In this document: piece after piece, positions 50,503-61,017 of the stretch
Numbering within the stretch: position 1 is the first letter of the stretch
Layout of the letters: each line of letters opens with the position of its first letter
Source: Pelagibacteraceae bacterium AG-390-L03
Lineage (GTDB): Bacteria; Pseudomonadota; Alphaproteobacteria; Pelagibacterales; Pelagibacteraceae
Direction: 5' to 3'
Assembly (NCBI GenBank): GCA_003279685.1
Contig: QCHA01000001.1
Coordinates: forward strand, 526,001 to 590,000
DNA length: 64,000 bases
Program-made: the position numbers and the translations under genes
Notes under the pieces: generated by a model
Databases searched by the model: none
Told to the model about the DNA's origin: nothing
The model's input: only the letters and a program-made list of their open reading frames with translations

Positions 50503-51600
50503 ATGAAAAATTATCTTAACTTTGAAACAGATATTAAAAATTTAGAATCTGAGATAGAAAAATTAAAAGATCCATATAATCAAGATGGTCTCTCAGAGGT
50601 AGATACCCAAAAAATATCTAGCACACAAGCTGAGCTTGATGAAAAATTAAAAGATATTTATTCTAACCTTGATCCTTGGCAAACTACCATGGTTGCCCGT
50701 CATGAGGATAGACCAAAATCTAAGTTTTTTATTGATAATTTGTTTGATGATTTCATTTCTCTGTCGGGAGACCGTTTTTATGGTGAGGATAAATCTGTTT
50801 TAACTGGATTTGCTAAATTTAACGGCACTTCAGTTCTGGTAATAGGTCAAGAAAAGGGTGAAAATTTAGAGAGTAGAATTGAAAGAAATTTTGGAATGAT
50901 GAGACCAGAAGGCTATCGTAAAACAATTCGATTAATGAATTTAGCTAATAAATTTCATATTCCAATTATATCTTTTATAGATACACCAGGAGCATACCCA
51001 GGTGTTGGGGCCGAAGAAAGAGGTCAAGCAGAGGCCATAGCTAAATCAATTGAGTGCTGTATGGAGCTTAGTGTTCCAACTCTAGCAATAATTATTGGAG
51101 AAGGAGGCTCTGGAGGCGCAATCGCATTAGCATCTTCAAATAAAGTTATTATGTTAGAAAATGCAATTTATTCAGTAATTTCCCCAGAAGGATGTGCAAC
51201 TATTTTATGGAGAGATCCAAAGAAAATGCTTGATGCAGCTAAAGCAATGAAATTATCAGCTAAAGATTTATTAGAGCTAAAAGTTATAGACGAAATAATT
51301 CCAGAACCTTTAGGTGGAGCTCATAGAGATAGGGATTTAATGTTGGACAATCTTAGAAATTCGATATCAAAAAATTTAAACTATTTTAAAGATTTATCAT
51401 CTGAAGAAATAATGAATGAAAGAAAAAATAAGTTTTTAAAAATTGGGAGAAATAAAGGCTTTATAAGTAACTCTGAAGATATAAGCACACTTACAATTAA
51501 AGATAACAATGTTATTGAAATTTTAAAATCTAAAAAGATAATAATTGGATCAGCAATAGTAGGGTTAATTTTACTGGTTACTGTAATTAGTTTTGTTTAA
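50503..51600 (+). CDS. accA: Acetyl-CoA carboxylase carboxyltransferase subunit alpha with a C-terminal membrane segment
   Basis: A 365-residue protein. The first ~317 residues are standard AccA: NLDPWQTTMVARHEDRPKS, DRFYGEDKSVLTGFAKF, FIDTPGAYPGVGAEERGQAEAIA, GEGGSGGAIALASSNKV and SVISPEGCATILWRD. After the usual end (KFLKIGRNKGF) about 48 extra residues follow, ending in IIIGSAIVGLILLVTVISFV, a predicted tail anchor. I chose ATG at 50503; an in-frame start at 50416 would add an unrelated stretch over the divergent promoter region. Confidence 0.94.
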   Translation: MKNYLNFETDIKNLESEIEKLKDPYNQDGLSEVDTQKISSTQAELDEKLKDIYSNLDPWQTTMVARHEDRPKSKFFIDNLFDDFISLSGDRFYGEDKSVLTGFAKFNGTSVLVIGQEKGENLESRIERNFGMMRPEGYRKTIRLMNLANKFHIPIISFIDTPGAYPGVGAEERGQAEAIAKSIECCMELSVPTLAIIIGEGGSGGAIALASSNKVIMLENAIYSVISPEGCATILWRDPKKMLDAAKAMKLSAKDLLELKVIDEIIPEPLGGAHRDRDLMLDNLRNSISKNLNYFKDLSSEEIMNERKNKFLKIGRNKGFISNSEDISTLTIKDNNVIEILKSKKIIIGSAIVGLILLVTVISFV

Positions 51601-51604
51601 AAAT

Positions 51605-54142
51605 TTATAAAGCACCACAGCAATGTTTAAATTTTTTGCCTGAACCACAGGAGCATGGTTCATTTCTACCAATTTTTTTTCCACTTTTAATTTGATCAAG
51701 CATTGATTTTTTGTTTTCCTCTTGTTGCTCAGTAACAACTTTTAAATTCATTAGAATAGTTACAAAATCTAATTTTAATTTATCAAGGAGATTAGAAAAT
51801 AGATCAAAAGCTTCTTTTTTATACTCAACTAGAGGATCTCGTTGTCCATAAGACCTAAGCCCAACTACTTGTCTAAGTTGTTCAAGATATTGAATATGAG
51901 ATTTCCAATTAAGATCTATTGATTGTAAGAAAATTCTTTTTTCAATTTCTTTTGCATGCTCTTCACCTAAAAGTTTTATTCTCTCTTCTCTAGACTCTGA
52001 AAATTTATTTATAATTTTTTCCTTTAAATCCCCATCTTTTGCAGAAATTAATTCATTTAATTCTAATTCATCAAAGCTTTTACCAACAATTTGTTTTAGA
52101 CGATTGGCAAATTCATTACTTTTAGGATTTGATAAATTTTGAATTTTTAATTTAATTATATCTTCAATTATTTCCTTCAAAAATTCATCAGAGTATTCAA
52201 ATATATTTTGACTATTCATTGAATTTTTTCGCTGAGAAAATACAACATGTCTTTGGTCGTTCAAAACATTGTCAAATTTAATTAATGTTTTTCTAATATC
52301 AAAGTTTCTAGCTTCTACTTTTTGTTGAGCTCTTTCCAATGCTTTATTGATCCATGGATGGTCAATACTCTCTCCATCCTTAAGCCCTAATTTTTCTAAC
52401 ATTTTATTCATAGACTCTGATCCAAAAATTCTCATTAAATCATCCTCAAGACTTACATAAAAAATTGAGCTACCTTCATCACCTTGTCTCCCAGATCTTC
52501 CTCGTGCTTGATTATCAACTCTTCTTGATTCCATTCTTTCAGTTCCAACGACAAATAACCCACCTAAAGATTTTATTTTGTTTTTATGTGTTATGAGCTG
52601 ACCCTCATCTATAGATCCTTTTTTACCACCAAGTTGAATATCTACGCCTCTTCCAGAAATACTAGTTGTGATAATTACTGATTTTTCTTTACCAGCATTA
52701 GCTATAATATCTGCCTCATTTTCATGATTTTTTGCATTTAATACAACATGTTTGATATTTTTTTTCTTTAACAAGGTTGAATAAACTTCAGACTTGTTAA
52801 TGCTAGATGTGAAAATTAAAATTGGTTGACCAGCATTATGACGGTCAACAATTTTTTCTATGATTGCATTATTTTTTTCATTTTCCGTTCTAAAAATTTG
52901 ATCATTGTAATCTTTTCTAATCATTTCATTATTAGTCGGAATGATCACAACAGTTAATTTGTAAATTTCAAAAAATTCTTCTGCTTCAGTTGCAGCAGTA
53001 CCAGTACACCCAGATATTTTTTCATAAAGTTTAAAATAATTTTGATATGTAATTGAAGCCAAGGTTTGATTTTCTGCTTGAATATTTAATTTTTCTTTTG
53101 CTTCTAATGCCTGATGTAAACCATCACCAAATCTTCTACCCTCAAGTATTCTTCCAGTCAGTTCGTCTATAATTTTTAAGCTTTCATCTTTAACAATATA
53201 ATCTTTACCTTTTTCAAATAAATGATTAGCTCGAAGTGCTTGATTGACATGGTGCACCAAATGTAAATTTTCTGGATCATAAAAGTTATCATTTTTTAAA
53301 ATACCAGCGCTAGAAAAAATTCTTTCTACATTATTAATTCCATCATTAGTTAAAAGAATACTTTTTTCCTTTTCATCTATTTCATAATCTTTATCATTCA
53401 ACTGTCTTACAAGTTTATCAACAGCAAGATACTGAGCAGTTTTATCCTCAGCCGAACCCGATATGACTAACGGGGTTCTAGCTTCATCGATAAGACAAGA
53501 ATCTATTTCATCAACTATAGAATATGAATGCTCTCTTTGAACCATTTCATTTTCTGAAAATTTCATGTTATCTCTCAGGTAATCAAATCCAAGCTCACTA
53601 TTGGTTGCATATGTGATATCACAACTATAATTTCTCTTTCTTTCATTATCATCTTGATCGTTATTGATATAGCCAGATGACAAACCTAAAAAGTTATAGA
53701 TTTGACCCATTTCAATAGAGTCTCTTTTTGCTAGATAATCGTTAACAGTAACAATATGCACACCTTTTTCACTAAGAGCATTCAAGTATGCAGCAAGAGA
53801 AATTGTAAGAGTTTTTCCCTCTCCTGTTCTCATCTCGGCAATCTTGCCTTCATGAAGAACAACACCACCAATTATTTGAACATCAAAGTGTCTTTCATTT
53901 CGAGTTCTTTTTGAGGCTTCTCTTACCAATGCAAAAGCCTCTGGTAAAAGTTCATCTAAGGGTTTTCCTTGCTTAATTTGCTCTTTATATTCTTGGGTTT
54001 TTTTTGGAAAATCTAAGTCATCTAGTTTTTTAAATCCATCTTCTAGTGAATTAATTGTATTTACAATTTTACCAATTCTATCTAACTCTTTTTGATTGCT
54101 AGATTTAATAAATTTTGTGATTAGATTTAATGGATTAAACAT
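51605..54142 (-). CDS. secA: Preprotein translocase ATPase SecA
   Basis: An 845-residue Sec motor protein. Walker A MRTGEGKTL near residue 100, DEIDSCLIDEARTPL (Walker B region), SGCTGTAATEAEEF, TTSISGRGVDIQLGG and QARGRSGRQGD are present. The C-terminus has the zinc-binding GRNEPCSCGSGKKFKHCCG that binds SecB. Full length. Its 3' end is 4 bp from accA. Confidence 0.97.
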   Translation of the reverse strand: MFNPLNLITKFIKSSNQKELDRIGKIVNTINSLEDGFKKLDDLDFPKKTQEYKEQIKQGKPLDELLPEAFALVREASKRTRNERHFDVQIIGGVVLHEGKIAEMRTGEGKTLTISLAAYLNALSEKGVHIVTVNDYLAKRDSIEMGQIYNFLGLSSGYINNDQDDNERKRNYSCDITYATNSELGFDYLRDNMKFSENEMVQREHSYSIVDEIDSCLIDEARTPLVISGSAEDKTAQYLAVDKLVRQLNDKDYEIDEKEKSILLTNDGINNVERIFSSAGILKNDNFYDPENLHLVHHVNQALRANHLFEKGKDYIVKDESLKIIDELTGRILEGRRFGDGLHQALEAKEKLNIQAENQTLASITYQNYFKLYEKISGCTGTAATEAEEFFEIYKLTVVIIPTNNEMIRKDYNDQIFRTENEKNNAIIEKIVDRHNAGQPILIFTSSINKSEVYSTLLKKKNIKHVVLNAKNHENEADIIANAGKEKSVIITTSISGRGVDIQLGGKKGSIDEGQLITHKNKIKSLGGLFVVGTERMESRRVDNQARGRSGRQGDEGSSIFYVSLEDDLMRIFGSESMNKMLEKLGLKDGESIDHPWINKALERAQQKVEARNFDIRKTLIKFDNVLNDQRHVVFSQRKNSMNSQNIFEYSDEFLKEIIEDIIKLKIQNLSNPKSNEFANRLKQIVGKSFDELELNELISAKDGDLKEKIINKFSESREERIKLLGEEHAKEIEKRIFLQSIDLNWKSHIQYLEQLRQVVGLRSYGQRDPLVEYKKEAFDLFSNLLDKLKLDFVTILMNLKVVTEQQEENKKSMLDQIKSGKKIGRNEPCSCGSGKKFKHCCGAL

Positions 54143-54207
54143 GAGTATTTGATTTATTCTTTACTTATATTGTTTAATATATGTACTAAATAATTATTTT
54201 AAATACT

Positions 54208-55509
54208 ATGGGAATTAATTTATCAAACTTTTTATCTTCAAAATCAAAAAATGCTAGAATGATTGATTTTCAAGACCTTGATCATCTTGATGGTCTGTCT
54301 ATTTCTGTTGTTAGTGCAAATTTGTATAATGATAATAGAGATGACTTGGCTATGTTTTATTTTAGAGGCGGAGCTAATTATGCTTCAGTATATACGCAAT
54401 CAAAAATAATATCTGAGAATATTAAATGGAATCTGAATCAAAATAGCAAAAGAATTTATTCTCTTCTAGTTAACACTCGGAACGCTAACGCCTTTACGGG
54501 TAAACAAGGATATGAAAGTTTAAAGAAATTATCAGAAACGGTTTCATCTGAATTAACTAAAAAACAAGAGCAAGATGAAGATGCTGCAAAAAAAATCATA
54601 CCAAAAGATATAATGTTTGGTTGCACAGGAACAATTGGGGAACCTTATCCTTATGAAAAAATCTCTAATCAAATCCAGAATTTAGTTAGTAAAATTAAAT
54701 ATACCCAAAACAAATTTATTTGGATGAAAGCAGCACTTGGAATCATGACAACCGATACTAAGCCCAAGTTAGCAATGGAGGAATGTACAATCGGAAATAA
54801 AAAAATTAAGATTTATGGAATAGCAAAAGGCTCAGGGATGATCCATCCAAATATGGCAACTACCCTAGCTTATGTGTTTACGGATGCGAGACTATCTAAT
54901 GATATTTTAAACAAGTTACTTAAAAAAAACATATTAACAACTTTTAATGCCATAACTTGTGATGGTGATACAAGTACAAATGATATGGCTACTATTTTTG
55001 CAACTGGTAAAGTAGATAATGCTCAAATTAAAAATATAAATGATAAAAAAATACAAAATTTTGACAAGTCTCTAAATAAGGTTTTGTTAAGTTTAGCAAA
55101 AAGAGTGGTTTCAGATGGGGAGGGATCCTCAAAATTTGTGACAGTCAATGTTAAAAAGAGTAAATCAGAAATAGAGGCTAAGCAGATTGCCCTTTCAATT
55201 GCTAACTCACCGCTAGTAAAAACTGCAATTGCTGGTGAGGATCCCAATTGGGGTAGAATAATTATGGCAATAGGCAAAGCGGGACCAAAAATAAATTTGA
55301 AAAAACTTTTAATTAAATTTGGAAATTTGAAAATTGTTCAAGATGGAAAATTACATCAAAGTTACAACGAAATAAGGACTGCAGAGTATATGAAAAATAA
55401 AAATATTGATCTAGATATTGAAATTTTTACAGGAAAGAAAAGTTTTACTATTTATACAATGGACTTTACAAAAAAATATATTGATATTAATGCGGACTAC
55501 AGAAGCTAA
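54208..55509 (+). CDS. argJ: Bifunctional ornithine acetyltransferase / N-acetylglutamate synthase
   Basis: A 433-residue N-terminal-nucleophile enzyme recycling the acetyl group in arginine synthesis. FGCTGTIGEPYPYEKI, the self-cleavage site KGSGMIHPNMATTLAYVFTDA (nucleophile Thr after the Ala), NSPLVKTAIAGEDPNWGRIIMAIGKAG and the Asn-rich end are diagnostic. With argB, argD and argF most of the pathway to citrulline is here. Confidence 0.94.
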   Translation: MGINLSNFLSSKSKNARMIDFQDLDHLDGLSISVVSANLYNDNRDDLAMFYFRGGANYASVYTQSKIISENIKWNLNQNSKRIYSLLVNTRNANAFTGKQGYESLKKLSETVSSELTKKQEQDEDAAKKIIPKDIMFGCTGTIGEPYPYEKISNQIQNLVSKIKYTQNKFIWMKAALGIMTTDTKPKLAMEECTIGNKKIKIYGIAKGSGMIHPNMATTLAYVFTDARLSNDILNKLLKKNILTTFNAITCDGDTSTNDMATIFATGKVDNAQIKNINDKKIQNFDKSLNKVLLSLAKRVVSDGEGSSKFVTVNVKKSKSEIEAKQIALSIANSPLVKTAIAGEDPNWGRIIMAIGKAGPKINLKKLLIKFGNLKIVQDGKLHQSYNEIRTAEYMKNKNIDLDIEIFTGKKSFTIYTMDFTKKYIDINADYRS

Positions 55510-55548
55510 AAGTGTTGAAAATTTTACAATGATTATTATTTCTAGAAT

Positions 55549-55977
55549 ATGATCAAATATAAATTGGCATGCAAAAAATGTGAAACAACTTTTGACAGTT
55601 GGTTTGCTTCATCTAAAGAATTTGAAAAATTAAAAAAAAAACGCCTTTTAGTTTGTCATATTTGTAATTCTACAACAGTAGATAAAACTCTTATGTCACC
55701 AAGTGTAAGGAATATCAAAAAAGATGCCAAAAATGATTTACAATTAGATAAATATAAAAATTTTAAAAATACTATCAAAAACTACCAAAAATTTATTAAA
55801 GACAATTTTAAGTTTGTTGGTAAAAATTTTGCTTATGAAGCACGGTCTATACATTATAATCCTAAAAAAAAATCTAAAGGTGTATATGGAAATGCTTCCA
55901 AGAAAGATCTTGCTGAGCTTAAGGAAGAGGGCATTGATGCTCAAATGATACCTTGGGTAGAGGATAAAGATAATTAG
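55549..55977 (+). CDS. DUF1178-family protein
   Basis: A 142-residue protein with an N-terminal zinc-ribbon pattern: YKLACKKCETTFDSWFASSKEFEKL and CHICNSTTVDKTLMSPSVR give two CxxC pairs. A Lys-rich middle and a conserved C-terminus (GNASKKDLAELKEEGIDAQMIPW) follow. The family is common in alphaproteobacteria; its function is unknown. Overlaps convergent ubiG by 4 bp. Confidence 0.85.
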   Translation: MIKYKLACKKCETTFDSWFASSKEFEKLKKKRLLVCHICNSTTVDKTLMSPSVRNIKKDAKNDLQLDKYKNFKNTIKNYQKFIKDNFKFVGKNFAYEARSIHYNPKKKSKGVYGNASKKDLAELKEEGIDAQMIPWVEDKDN

Positions 55978-56696
55978 AGTTTTATTGATTTTACAATATA
56001 ATTAATTGAAGTATCTGAAGATATACTCCATTCATCTTTAATTATATTAAAATTCATCCCATCTAATTTTTCTAACTTTAAATCATTTTTATTTAATATT
56101 TTTTTAAGATCTTTAGGTTTTACAAATTTTTCCCAATCATGAGTTCCGATTGGAAGCCATCTCAAAACATATTCTGCCCCAATAATTGCAAACACATATG
56201 ATTTAAATGTTTTATTCAGAGTCGCAACAAACATAAGGCCATTTTTTTTTAGAAGTTTTGAGCAAGAATTTATGAAATAATTAATATCTTCAACGTGTTC
56301 AACTATTTCCATATTCAAAATGACATCAAATTTTTTCTGAATTTCTAATTTTTCTGGCGATGAACACAAATAATTAATTTTAAGTTTATTTTTTTTTGCA
56401 TGTAACTTGGCAATATTAATATTTTTACTCGATGCATCAATTCCAGTCACGTTTGCACCTAATCTTGTCATTGGCTCAGAAAGAAGTCCGCCCCCACATC
56501 CTATATCTAATATATTGATTTTATTTAAAGGTTTTTGTTTAGCCTTTAATTTGAAACTATTGATAATATTTTCTTTAATATACTTAATTCTTATTGGGTT
56601 AAATTTATGAAGTGGTTTAAATTTTCCGCTTGGGTCCCACCATTCAGCTGCCATTTTTGAAAATTTTTCAATTTCTTTTTTATTTACACTATTCAT
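55974..56696 (-). CDS. ubiG: Ubiquinone biosynthesis O-methyltransferase
   Basis: A 240-residue class I SAM methyltransferase: AAEWWDPSGKFKPLHKFNPIRIKYI at the N-terminus is characteristic of UbiG; SAM motif I is ILDIGCGGGLLSEPM, followed by VTGIDASSKNINIA and the C-terminal PIGTHDWEKFVKPKDL. It methylates both O positions of the quinone ring. It is divergent from lysC across a 78-bp gap with a 7-bp inverted repeat. Confidence 0.95.
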   Translation of the reverse strand: MNSVNKKEIEKFSKMAAEWWDPSGKFKPLHKFNPIRIKYIKENIINSFKLKAKQKPLNKINILDIGCGGGLLSEPMTRLGANVTGIDASSKNINIAKLHAKKNKLKINYLCSSPEKLEIQKKFDVILNMEIVEHVEDINYFINSCSKLLKKNGLMFVATLNKTFKSYVFAIIGAEYVLRWLPIGTHDWEKFVKPKDLKKILNKNDLKLEKLDGMNFNIIKDEWSISSDTSINYIVKSIKL

Positions 56697-56705
56697 AATC
56701 GATAA

Positions 56706-56725
56706 TTAGTTGACATAACAACTAA
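56706..56725. promoter_or_regulatory. Operator-like inverted repeat between ubiG and lysC
   Basis: A perfect 7-bp inverted repeat, TTAGTTG-N6-CAACTAA. It begins 10 bp upstream of the ubiG start codon and overlaps a TTGACA -35-like hexamer (56710-56715) facing lysC. A TATAAT-like hexamer nearer lysC is at about 56754. A dimeric regulator could bind here. Confidence 0.4.
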
Positions 56726-56774
56726 GATGTATTTTATCAATTATTTATTAAATTATAATAAATAAATTTGATCA

Positions 56775-57986
56775 ATGAAAACTGTTGTTTTAAAGTTTGG
56801 TGGAACTTCCGTAGGGAGTATCGATAGAATTAAAAAGGTATGTAAAATCATATCTTCTTATAAAAAGAAAAAAAATAAAGTAATAGTGATTTCCTCTGCT
56901 ATGAGTGGTGTTACTAATGAATTAGTTAATAAATCTAAATTAATTAGTAACAATTTTGATAAAGCTGAATATGACACTCTATTATCTACTGGAGAGCAAG
57001 TTTCTTGTGCTTTAATAGCTGGAAGATTAAAACATATTGGGTTTAAATCTAGATCTTGGTTATCTTGGCAAATACCAATTATAACAGAAGGACCTTACTC
57101 GGCAGCGAGAATTAATAGAGTAGTTTCAAAAGAATTACTTAGCTATCTTAAAAGTGGAGGCATTCCTGTAATCACTGGCTTTCAAGGAATAAACAAAAGT
57201 TATAGATTAACTACTATTGGCAGAAGTGGCTCAGATGCTACAGCAATCATGTTAGCTAAATTTATAAAAGCAGATGAGTGTATCATCTATACTGATGTAG
57301 ACGGTGTTTATACAACAGATCCCAGACAGTACAAAAAAGCTAAAAAAATTAAAAAAATATTTTATGATGAAATGTTAGAAATGGCATCTTTAGGTTCAAA
57401 AGTTATGCAACCAACTTCTGTGCAAGATGCAAAATTAAATAAAATAGATATACAAGTTAAATCGTCTTTTAATCGAAAGCCAGGAACATTGATAACAAAT
57501 TTATCTAAATCTTTTAGCGATCGAATCATAACTGGAATTTCATCAACAAAACATGATGCAAAAATTACAATTGAAGGAGTTAAAGATAGACCTGGGGTAG
57601 CCGCTTCCATTTTTAAACCCCTATCTCAAAATTTAATAAATGTTGATATGGTTGTTCAAAATATTTCACTTAATGGTAAAGAAACAGATCTTACATTTAC
57701 AATCAAATCTGATGATTTAAGAAAAACAGAAAAATTCATAAAACAGAATAAAAAAATATCTTACAAAAAATTATCTTTTGATAAAGATGTATCGAAAGTT
57801 TCAATAATTGGAGTTGGAATGATAACTGCACCTGGAATTACTTATAGAATGTTTAAAGCTTTAGCTTCAAAAAAGATAAATATCTTGGTAATATCTACAT
57901 CTGAAATTAAAATTTCAGTTTTAGTTGCTACTAATCAAGTGAAAAAAGCTATAGCTGTACTGCATAAAGAATTTAAATTAGACTAA
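56775..57986 (+). CDS. lysC: Aspartate kinase
   Basis: A 403-residue amino-acid kinase: [51 protein letters not shown] and [13 protein letters not shown]; two ACT domains cover about 260-403. It feeds lysine/DAP, threonine and methionine synthesis. The ACT pair normally senses lysine or threonine. It heads lysC-ispG-prfA-prmC-DUF4167. Confidence 0.95.
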   Translation: MKTVVLKFGGTSVGSIDRIKKVCKIISSYKKKKNKVIVISSAMSGVTNELVNKSKLISNNFDKAEYDTLLSTGEQVSCALIAGRLKHIGFKSRSWLSWQIPIITEGPYSAARINRVVSKELLSYLKSGGIPVITGFQGINKSYRLTTIGRSGSDATAIMLAKFIKADECIIYTDVDGVYTTDPRQYKKAKKIKKIFYDEMLEMASLGSKVMQPTSVQDAKLNKIDIQVKSSFNRKPGTLITNLSKSFSDRIITGISSTKHDAKITIEGVKDRPGVAASIFKPLSQNLINVDMVVQNISLNGKETDLTFTIKSDDLRKTEKFIKQNKKISYKKLSFDKDVSKVSIIGVGMITAPGITYRMFKALASKKINILVISTSEIKISVLVATNQVKKAIAVLHKEFKLD

Positions 57987-57991
57987 ATTTT

Positions 57992-59092
57992 ATGAGCCTC
58001 AGGCCCTTTAGAAATATTAATCGAAAAAAAACCAAAGTAATAAATGTTGGTGATGTAAAGATTGGTGGGAACAATCCAATTTCAGTTCAATCAATGACGA
58101 ATACTTTAACAACTGATGTTAAATCTACAATCAGCCAAATAAATGCAATTCATGAAGAGGGTGCAGACATTGTAAGAGTTTCATGTCCAGATGAAGACTC
58201 TACAAAAGCACTAAAAGAAATAACACAAAATGTAAATCTACCAGTGATTGCTGATATTCATTTTCATTATAAAAGAGCAATTGAGGCTGCTGAAAATGGA
58301 GCAAAATGTTTAAGAATAAACCCAGGAAATATTGGCGACAAACAAAAAATTTATGATGTTTTAAGTGCTGCAATAAATAATGATTGCTCAATTAGGATTG
58401 GGGTAAATGCAGGGTCGCTTGAAAAAGATATTCTTGAAAAATATAAAGAACCTTGTCCAGAAGCTTTAGTGGAAAGTGCTTTAAGAAATATCAAAGTTCT
58501 AGAAGATCAAAATTTTTTTAACTTTAAAGTGAGTGTCAAGTCATCAGATGTTTTTTTATCAATTGCAGCTTATCGTCAACTTTCAAAAGCAATGGATTAT
58601 CCATTACATCTGGGAATTACAGAAGCTGGAAGCTTTGTTTCTGGAAGTGTTAAATCGTCTATTGGGTTAGGAACATTACTTTTAGATGGAATTGGTGATA
58701 CTATTAGAATTTCTCTATCTGATGACCCAGTTAAAGAAATAAAAATCGGTAATGAGATTTTAAAGTCATTGGGATTGAGAAATAGAGGTGTAAAAATTAT
58801 TTCCTGCCCATCATGTGCTAGACAAGCATTTCAAGTAATCAATACCGTAAAGGTTTTAGAAGAAAAATTATCACATATTAAAACTCCAGTTACATTATCT
58901 ATAATTGGATGTGTGGTGAATGGGCCTGGTGAAGCTGCGATGACAGACGTGGGAATTACTGGAGGTGGAAAAGGTAACAATATGCTTTATCTTTCTGGCG
59001 TTCAGAGTAAAAAAATCTTAACAAATGAAATAATTGATAAAGTTGTATCTGAAGTTGAAAAAAAAGCTTTAGAGTTAGAAAAAAAACAATGA
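57992..59092 (+). CDS. ispG: 4-hydroxy-3-methylbut-2-enyl diphosphate synthase
   Basis: A 366-residue Fe-S enzyme of the non-mevalonate isoprenoid pathway. [53 protein letters not shown], and the Fe-S ligands in [11 protein letters not shown] and [11 protein letters not shown] are present. It overlaps prfA by 4 bp. Confidence 0.96.
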   Translation: MSLRPFRNINRKKTKVINVGDVKIGGNNPISVQSMTNTLTTDVKSTISQINAIHEEGADIVRVSCPDEDSTKALKEITQNVNLPVIADIHFHYKRAIEAAENGAKCLRINPGNIGDKQKIYDVLSAAINNDCSIRIGVNAGSLEKDILEKYKEPCPEALVESALRNIKVLEDQNFFNFKVSVKSSDVFLSIAAYRQLSKAMDYPLHLGITEAGSFVSGSVKSSIGLGTLLLDGIGDTIRISLSDDPVKEIKIGNEILKSLGLRNRGVKIISCPSCARQAFQVINTVKVLEEKLSHIKTPVTLSIIGCVVNGPGEAAMTDVGITGGGKGNNMLYLSGVQSKKILTNEIIDKVVSEVEKKALELEKKQ

Positions 59093-60162
59093 TACCTGCA
59101 AAAACTATTGAAGAACTTATATTAAAGCATTCAACTTTAGAAAAAGATTTGTCTTCTGGAAAAATTGATAAAAAGTTTTTTGCAGAAAAATCAAAAGAGT
59201 ACTCCGATGTTAACGAAATTATAGAAAATGCTAGGAAGTATTTATCATACGAAAATGATAAAAAAGATTTGGAAAAAATTTTAAATGATAGTTCTGCAGA
59301 TAAAGAATTGAAAGATATGGCTGAACTTGAACTATCAGATTTAAAGACTGAACTAGAAATAAATGAAAAAAAATTGAAATTATTTTTACTTCCCAAAGAT
59401 GAGGCTGATAAAAAAAATGCAATTATAGAAATTAGAGCAGGGACTGGAGGATTAGAGGCAAGCTTATTTGCTTCAGATCTTTTTAAGATGTACGAAAAAG
59501 TGAGTCATAAAAAAAAATGGATATTAGAATTAATATCAATCTCTAGGAGTGATGCTGGAGGGCTAAAAGAGGTTATTGCATCAATAAAAGGAACCAATAT
59601 TTATTCAACTTTAAAATACGAAAGTGGAGTTCATCGAGTTCAAAGAGTACCACATACTGAAACACAGGGAAGAGTCCATACTTCAGCTGCAACAGTAGCA
59701 GTATTGCCTGAAGCAGAGGAGGTTGATTTAAAAATAAATGAGTCTGATTTAAGAATTGATGTTTTTAGAGCAGGTGGACCAGGAGGACAGTCAGTAAATA
59801 CAACTGATAGTGCAGTTAGAATTACTCATATTCCGACAGGATTGTCTGTTTCACAACAAGATGAAAAGTCCCAACATAAGAATAAAGCAAAAGGGATGAA
59901 AATTTTAAGGTCAAGGCTATACGAATTAGAAAGATCAAGAATTGACCAAGAAAGATCACAAGATAGAAAAACAAAAATAGGAACAGGAGATAGATCTGAA
60001 AGAATTAGAACTTATAATTTTCCACAAGGAAGAGTAACAGACCATAGAATTAATTTAACGCTTCACAGATTAGAGGAATTTTTAGAGGGCGAAGCTTTCG
60101 ATGAAATGATCGAGTCACTAACATTGCAAGCACAAGAAGATAGTTTAAGCAGTTTAAATTAA
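59089..60162 (+). CDS. prfA: Peptide chain release factor 1
   Basis: A 357-residue class I release factor for UAA and UAG. The GGQ loop [21 protein letters not shown] is at about residues 225-245. The PxT-type recognition region HIPTGLSV and the N-terminal helical domain match RF1, and the neighbour prmC methylates that Gln. The prfA-prmC pair is conserved. Confidence 0.96.
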   Translation: MIPAKTIEELILKHSTLEKDLSSGKIDKKFFAEKSKEYSDVNEIIENARKYLSYENDKKDLEKILNDSSADKELKDMAELELSDLKTELEINEKKLKLFLLPKDEADKKNAIIEIRAGTGGLEASLFASDLFKMYEKVSHKKKWILELISISRSDAGGLKEVIASIKGTNIYSTLKYESGVHRVQRVPHTETQGRVHTSAATVAVLPEAEEVDLKINESDLRIDVFRAGGPGGQSVNTTDSAVRITHIPTGLSVSQQDEKSQHKNKAKGMKILRSRLYELERSRIDQERSQDRKTKIGTGDRSERIRTYNFPQGRVTDHRINLTLHRLEEFLEGEAFDEMIESLTLQAQEDSLSSLN

Positions 60163-61005
60163 ATGAATATTCAGTCAGCAGTTTTAGAAGGAATTAATAT
60201 TTTAAAAAATAAATCTATTCTATCAGCTCAACTAGATACAGAAATTTTAATGGCTAAAGCATTAAATAAAAATCGTGAATACATAATTTTAAATCATGAT
60301 AAAGTTTTAAATAATGAAAATTTAGAATATTTTAAAAAATTAGTTCATGAACGAGCTAGTAGAAAACCAATAGCATATCTTTTAAATAAAAAGTTTTTTT
60401 GGAAAAGCGAATTTCATGTGAATAAAAACACTCTTATACCACGCCCTGATACAGAAATTCTTATAGAGCAAATTTTAGAAGTTACCAAGAATAAACATCG
60501 TCTAAAAATTCTTGATATTGGAGTTGGCTCAGGGTGTATTCTTTTGAGTATTCTAAAAGAAAAAAAGAATTTTTATGGTACAGGAATAGATATTTGCAAA
60601 AATTCATTAGAAATATTCAAAATAAATGCAAAAAAGCTCTCCGTAAGTAAAAGAGTAAAATTCTACAAATCAGATGTTGACAAATTTGTTCAAGACAAAT
60701 ATGATTTAGTTGTTTCTAATCCCCCTTATATTAAACGAAGTGATTTAAAATATTTGGAGAGTGATGTTTTAAAGTTTGAGCCTAATTTAGCTCTAGATGG
60801 TGGATTAGATGGTTTATCAGTTATCAGAAAAGTAGTTAAAAAATCATCTGAACTGTTAAAGAAAAATGGGAAATTTATTTTAGAGATTGGTTTTGATCAA
60901 AAAAGTAAAGTTATTAAATTATTAAACAACAAAGGTTTTTATATAAATAAGATAGTCAAAGATCTTGCAAAGAACGATCGTTGCATAGTCAGTACTAAAA
61001 TATAA
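60163..61005 (+). CDS. prmC: Release factor glutamine methyltransferase
   Basis: A 280-residue SAM methyltransferase: SAM site ILDIGVGSGCILLSIL and the catalytic NPPY in DLVVSNPPYIKRSDLKYLESDV, with N-terminal ALNKNREYIILNHDKVL and RKPIAYLLNKKFFW. It methylates the Gln of the GGQ motif in release factors and starts directly at the prfA stop. Confidence 0.96.
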   Translation: MNIQSAVLEGINILKNKSILSAQLDTEILMAKALNKNREYIILNHDKVLNNENLEYFKKLVHERASRKPIAYLLNKKFFWKSEFHVNKNTLIPRPDTEILIEQILEVTKNKHRLKILDIGVGSGCILLSILKEKKNFYGTGIDICKNSLEIFKINAKKLSVSKRVKFYKSDVDKFVQDKYDLVVSNPPYIKRSDLKYLESDVLKFEPNLALDGGLDGLSVIRKVVKKSSELLKKNGKFILEIGFDQKSKVIKLLNNKGFYINKIVKDLAKNDRCIVSTKI

Positions 61006-61017
61006 TTAATTACATAT

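Noticed and set aside
58956..59396. Minus-strand Ser/Phe-rich 146-codon frame over ispG/prfA
   Set aside because: It is the reverse of Lys/Glu/Asp-rich coding sequence, a typical antisense shadow.
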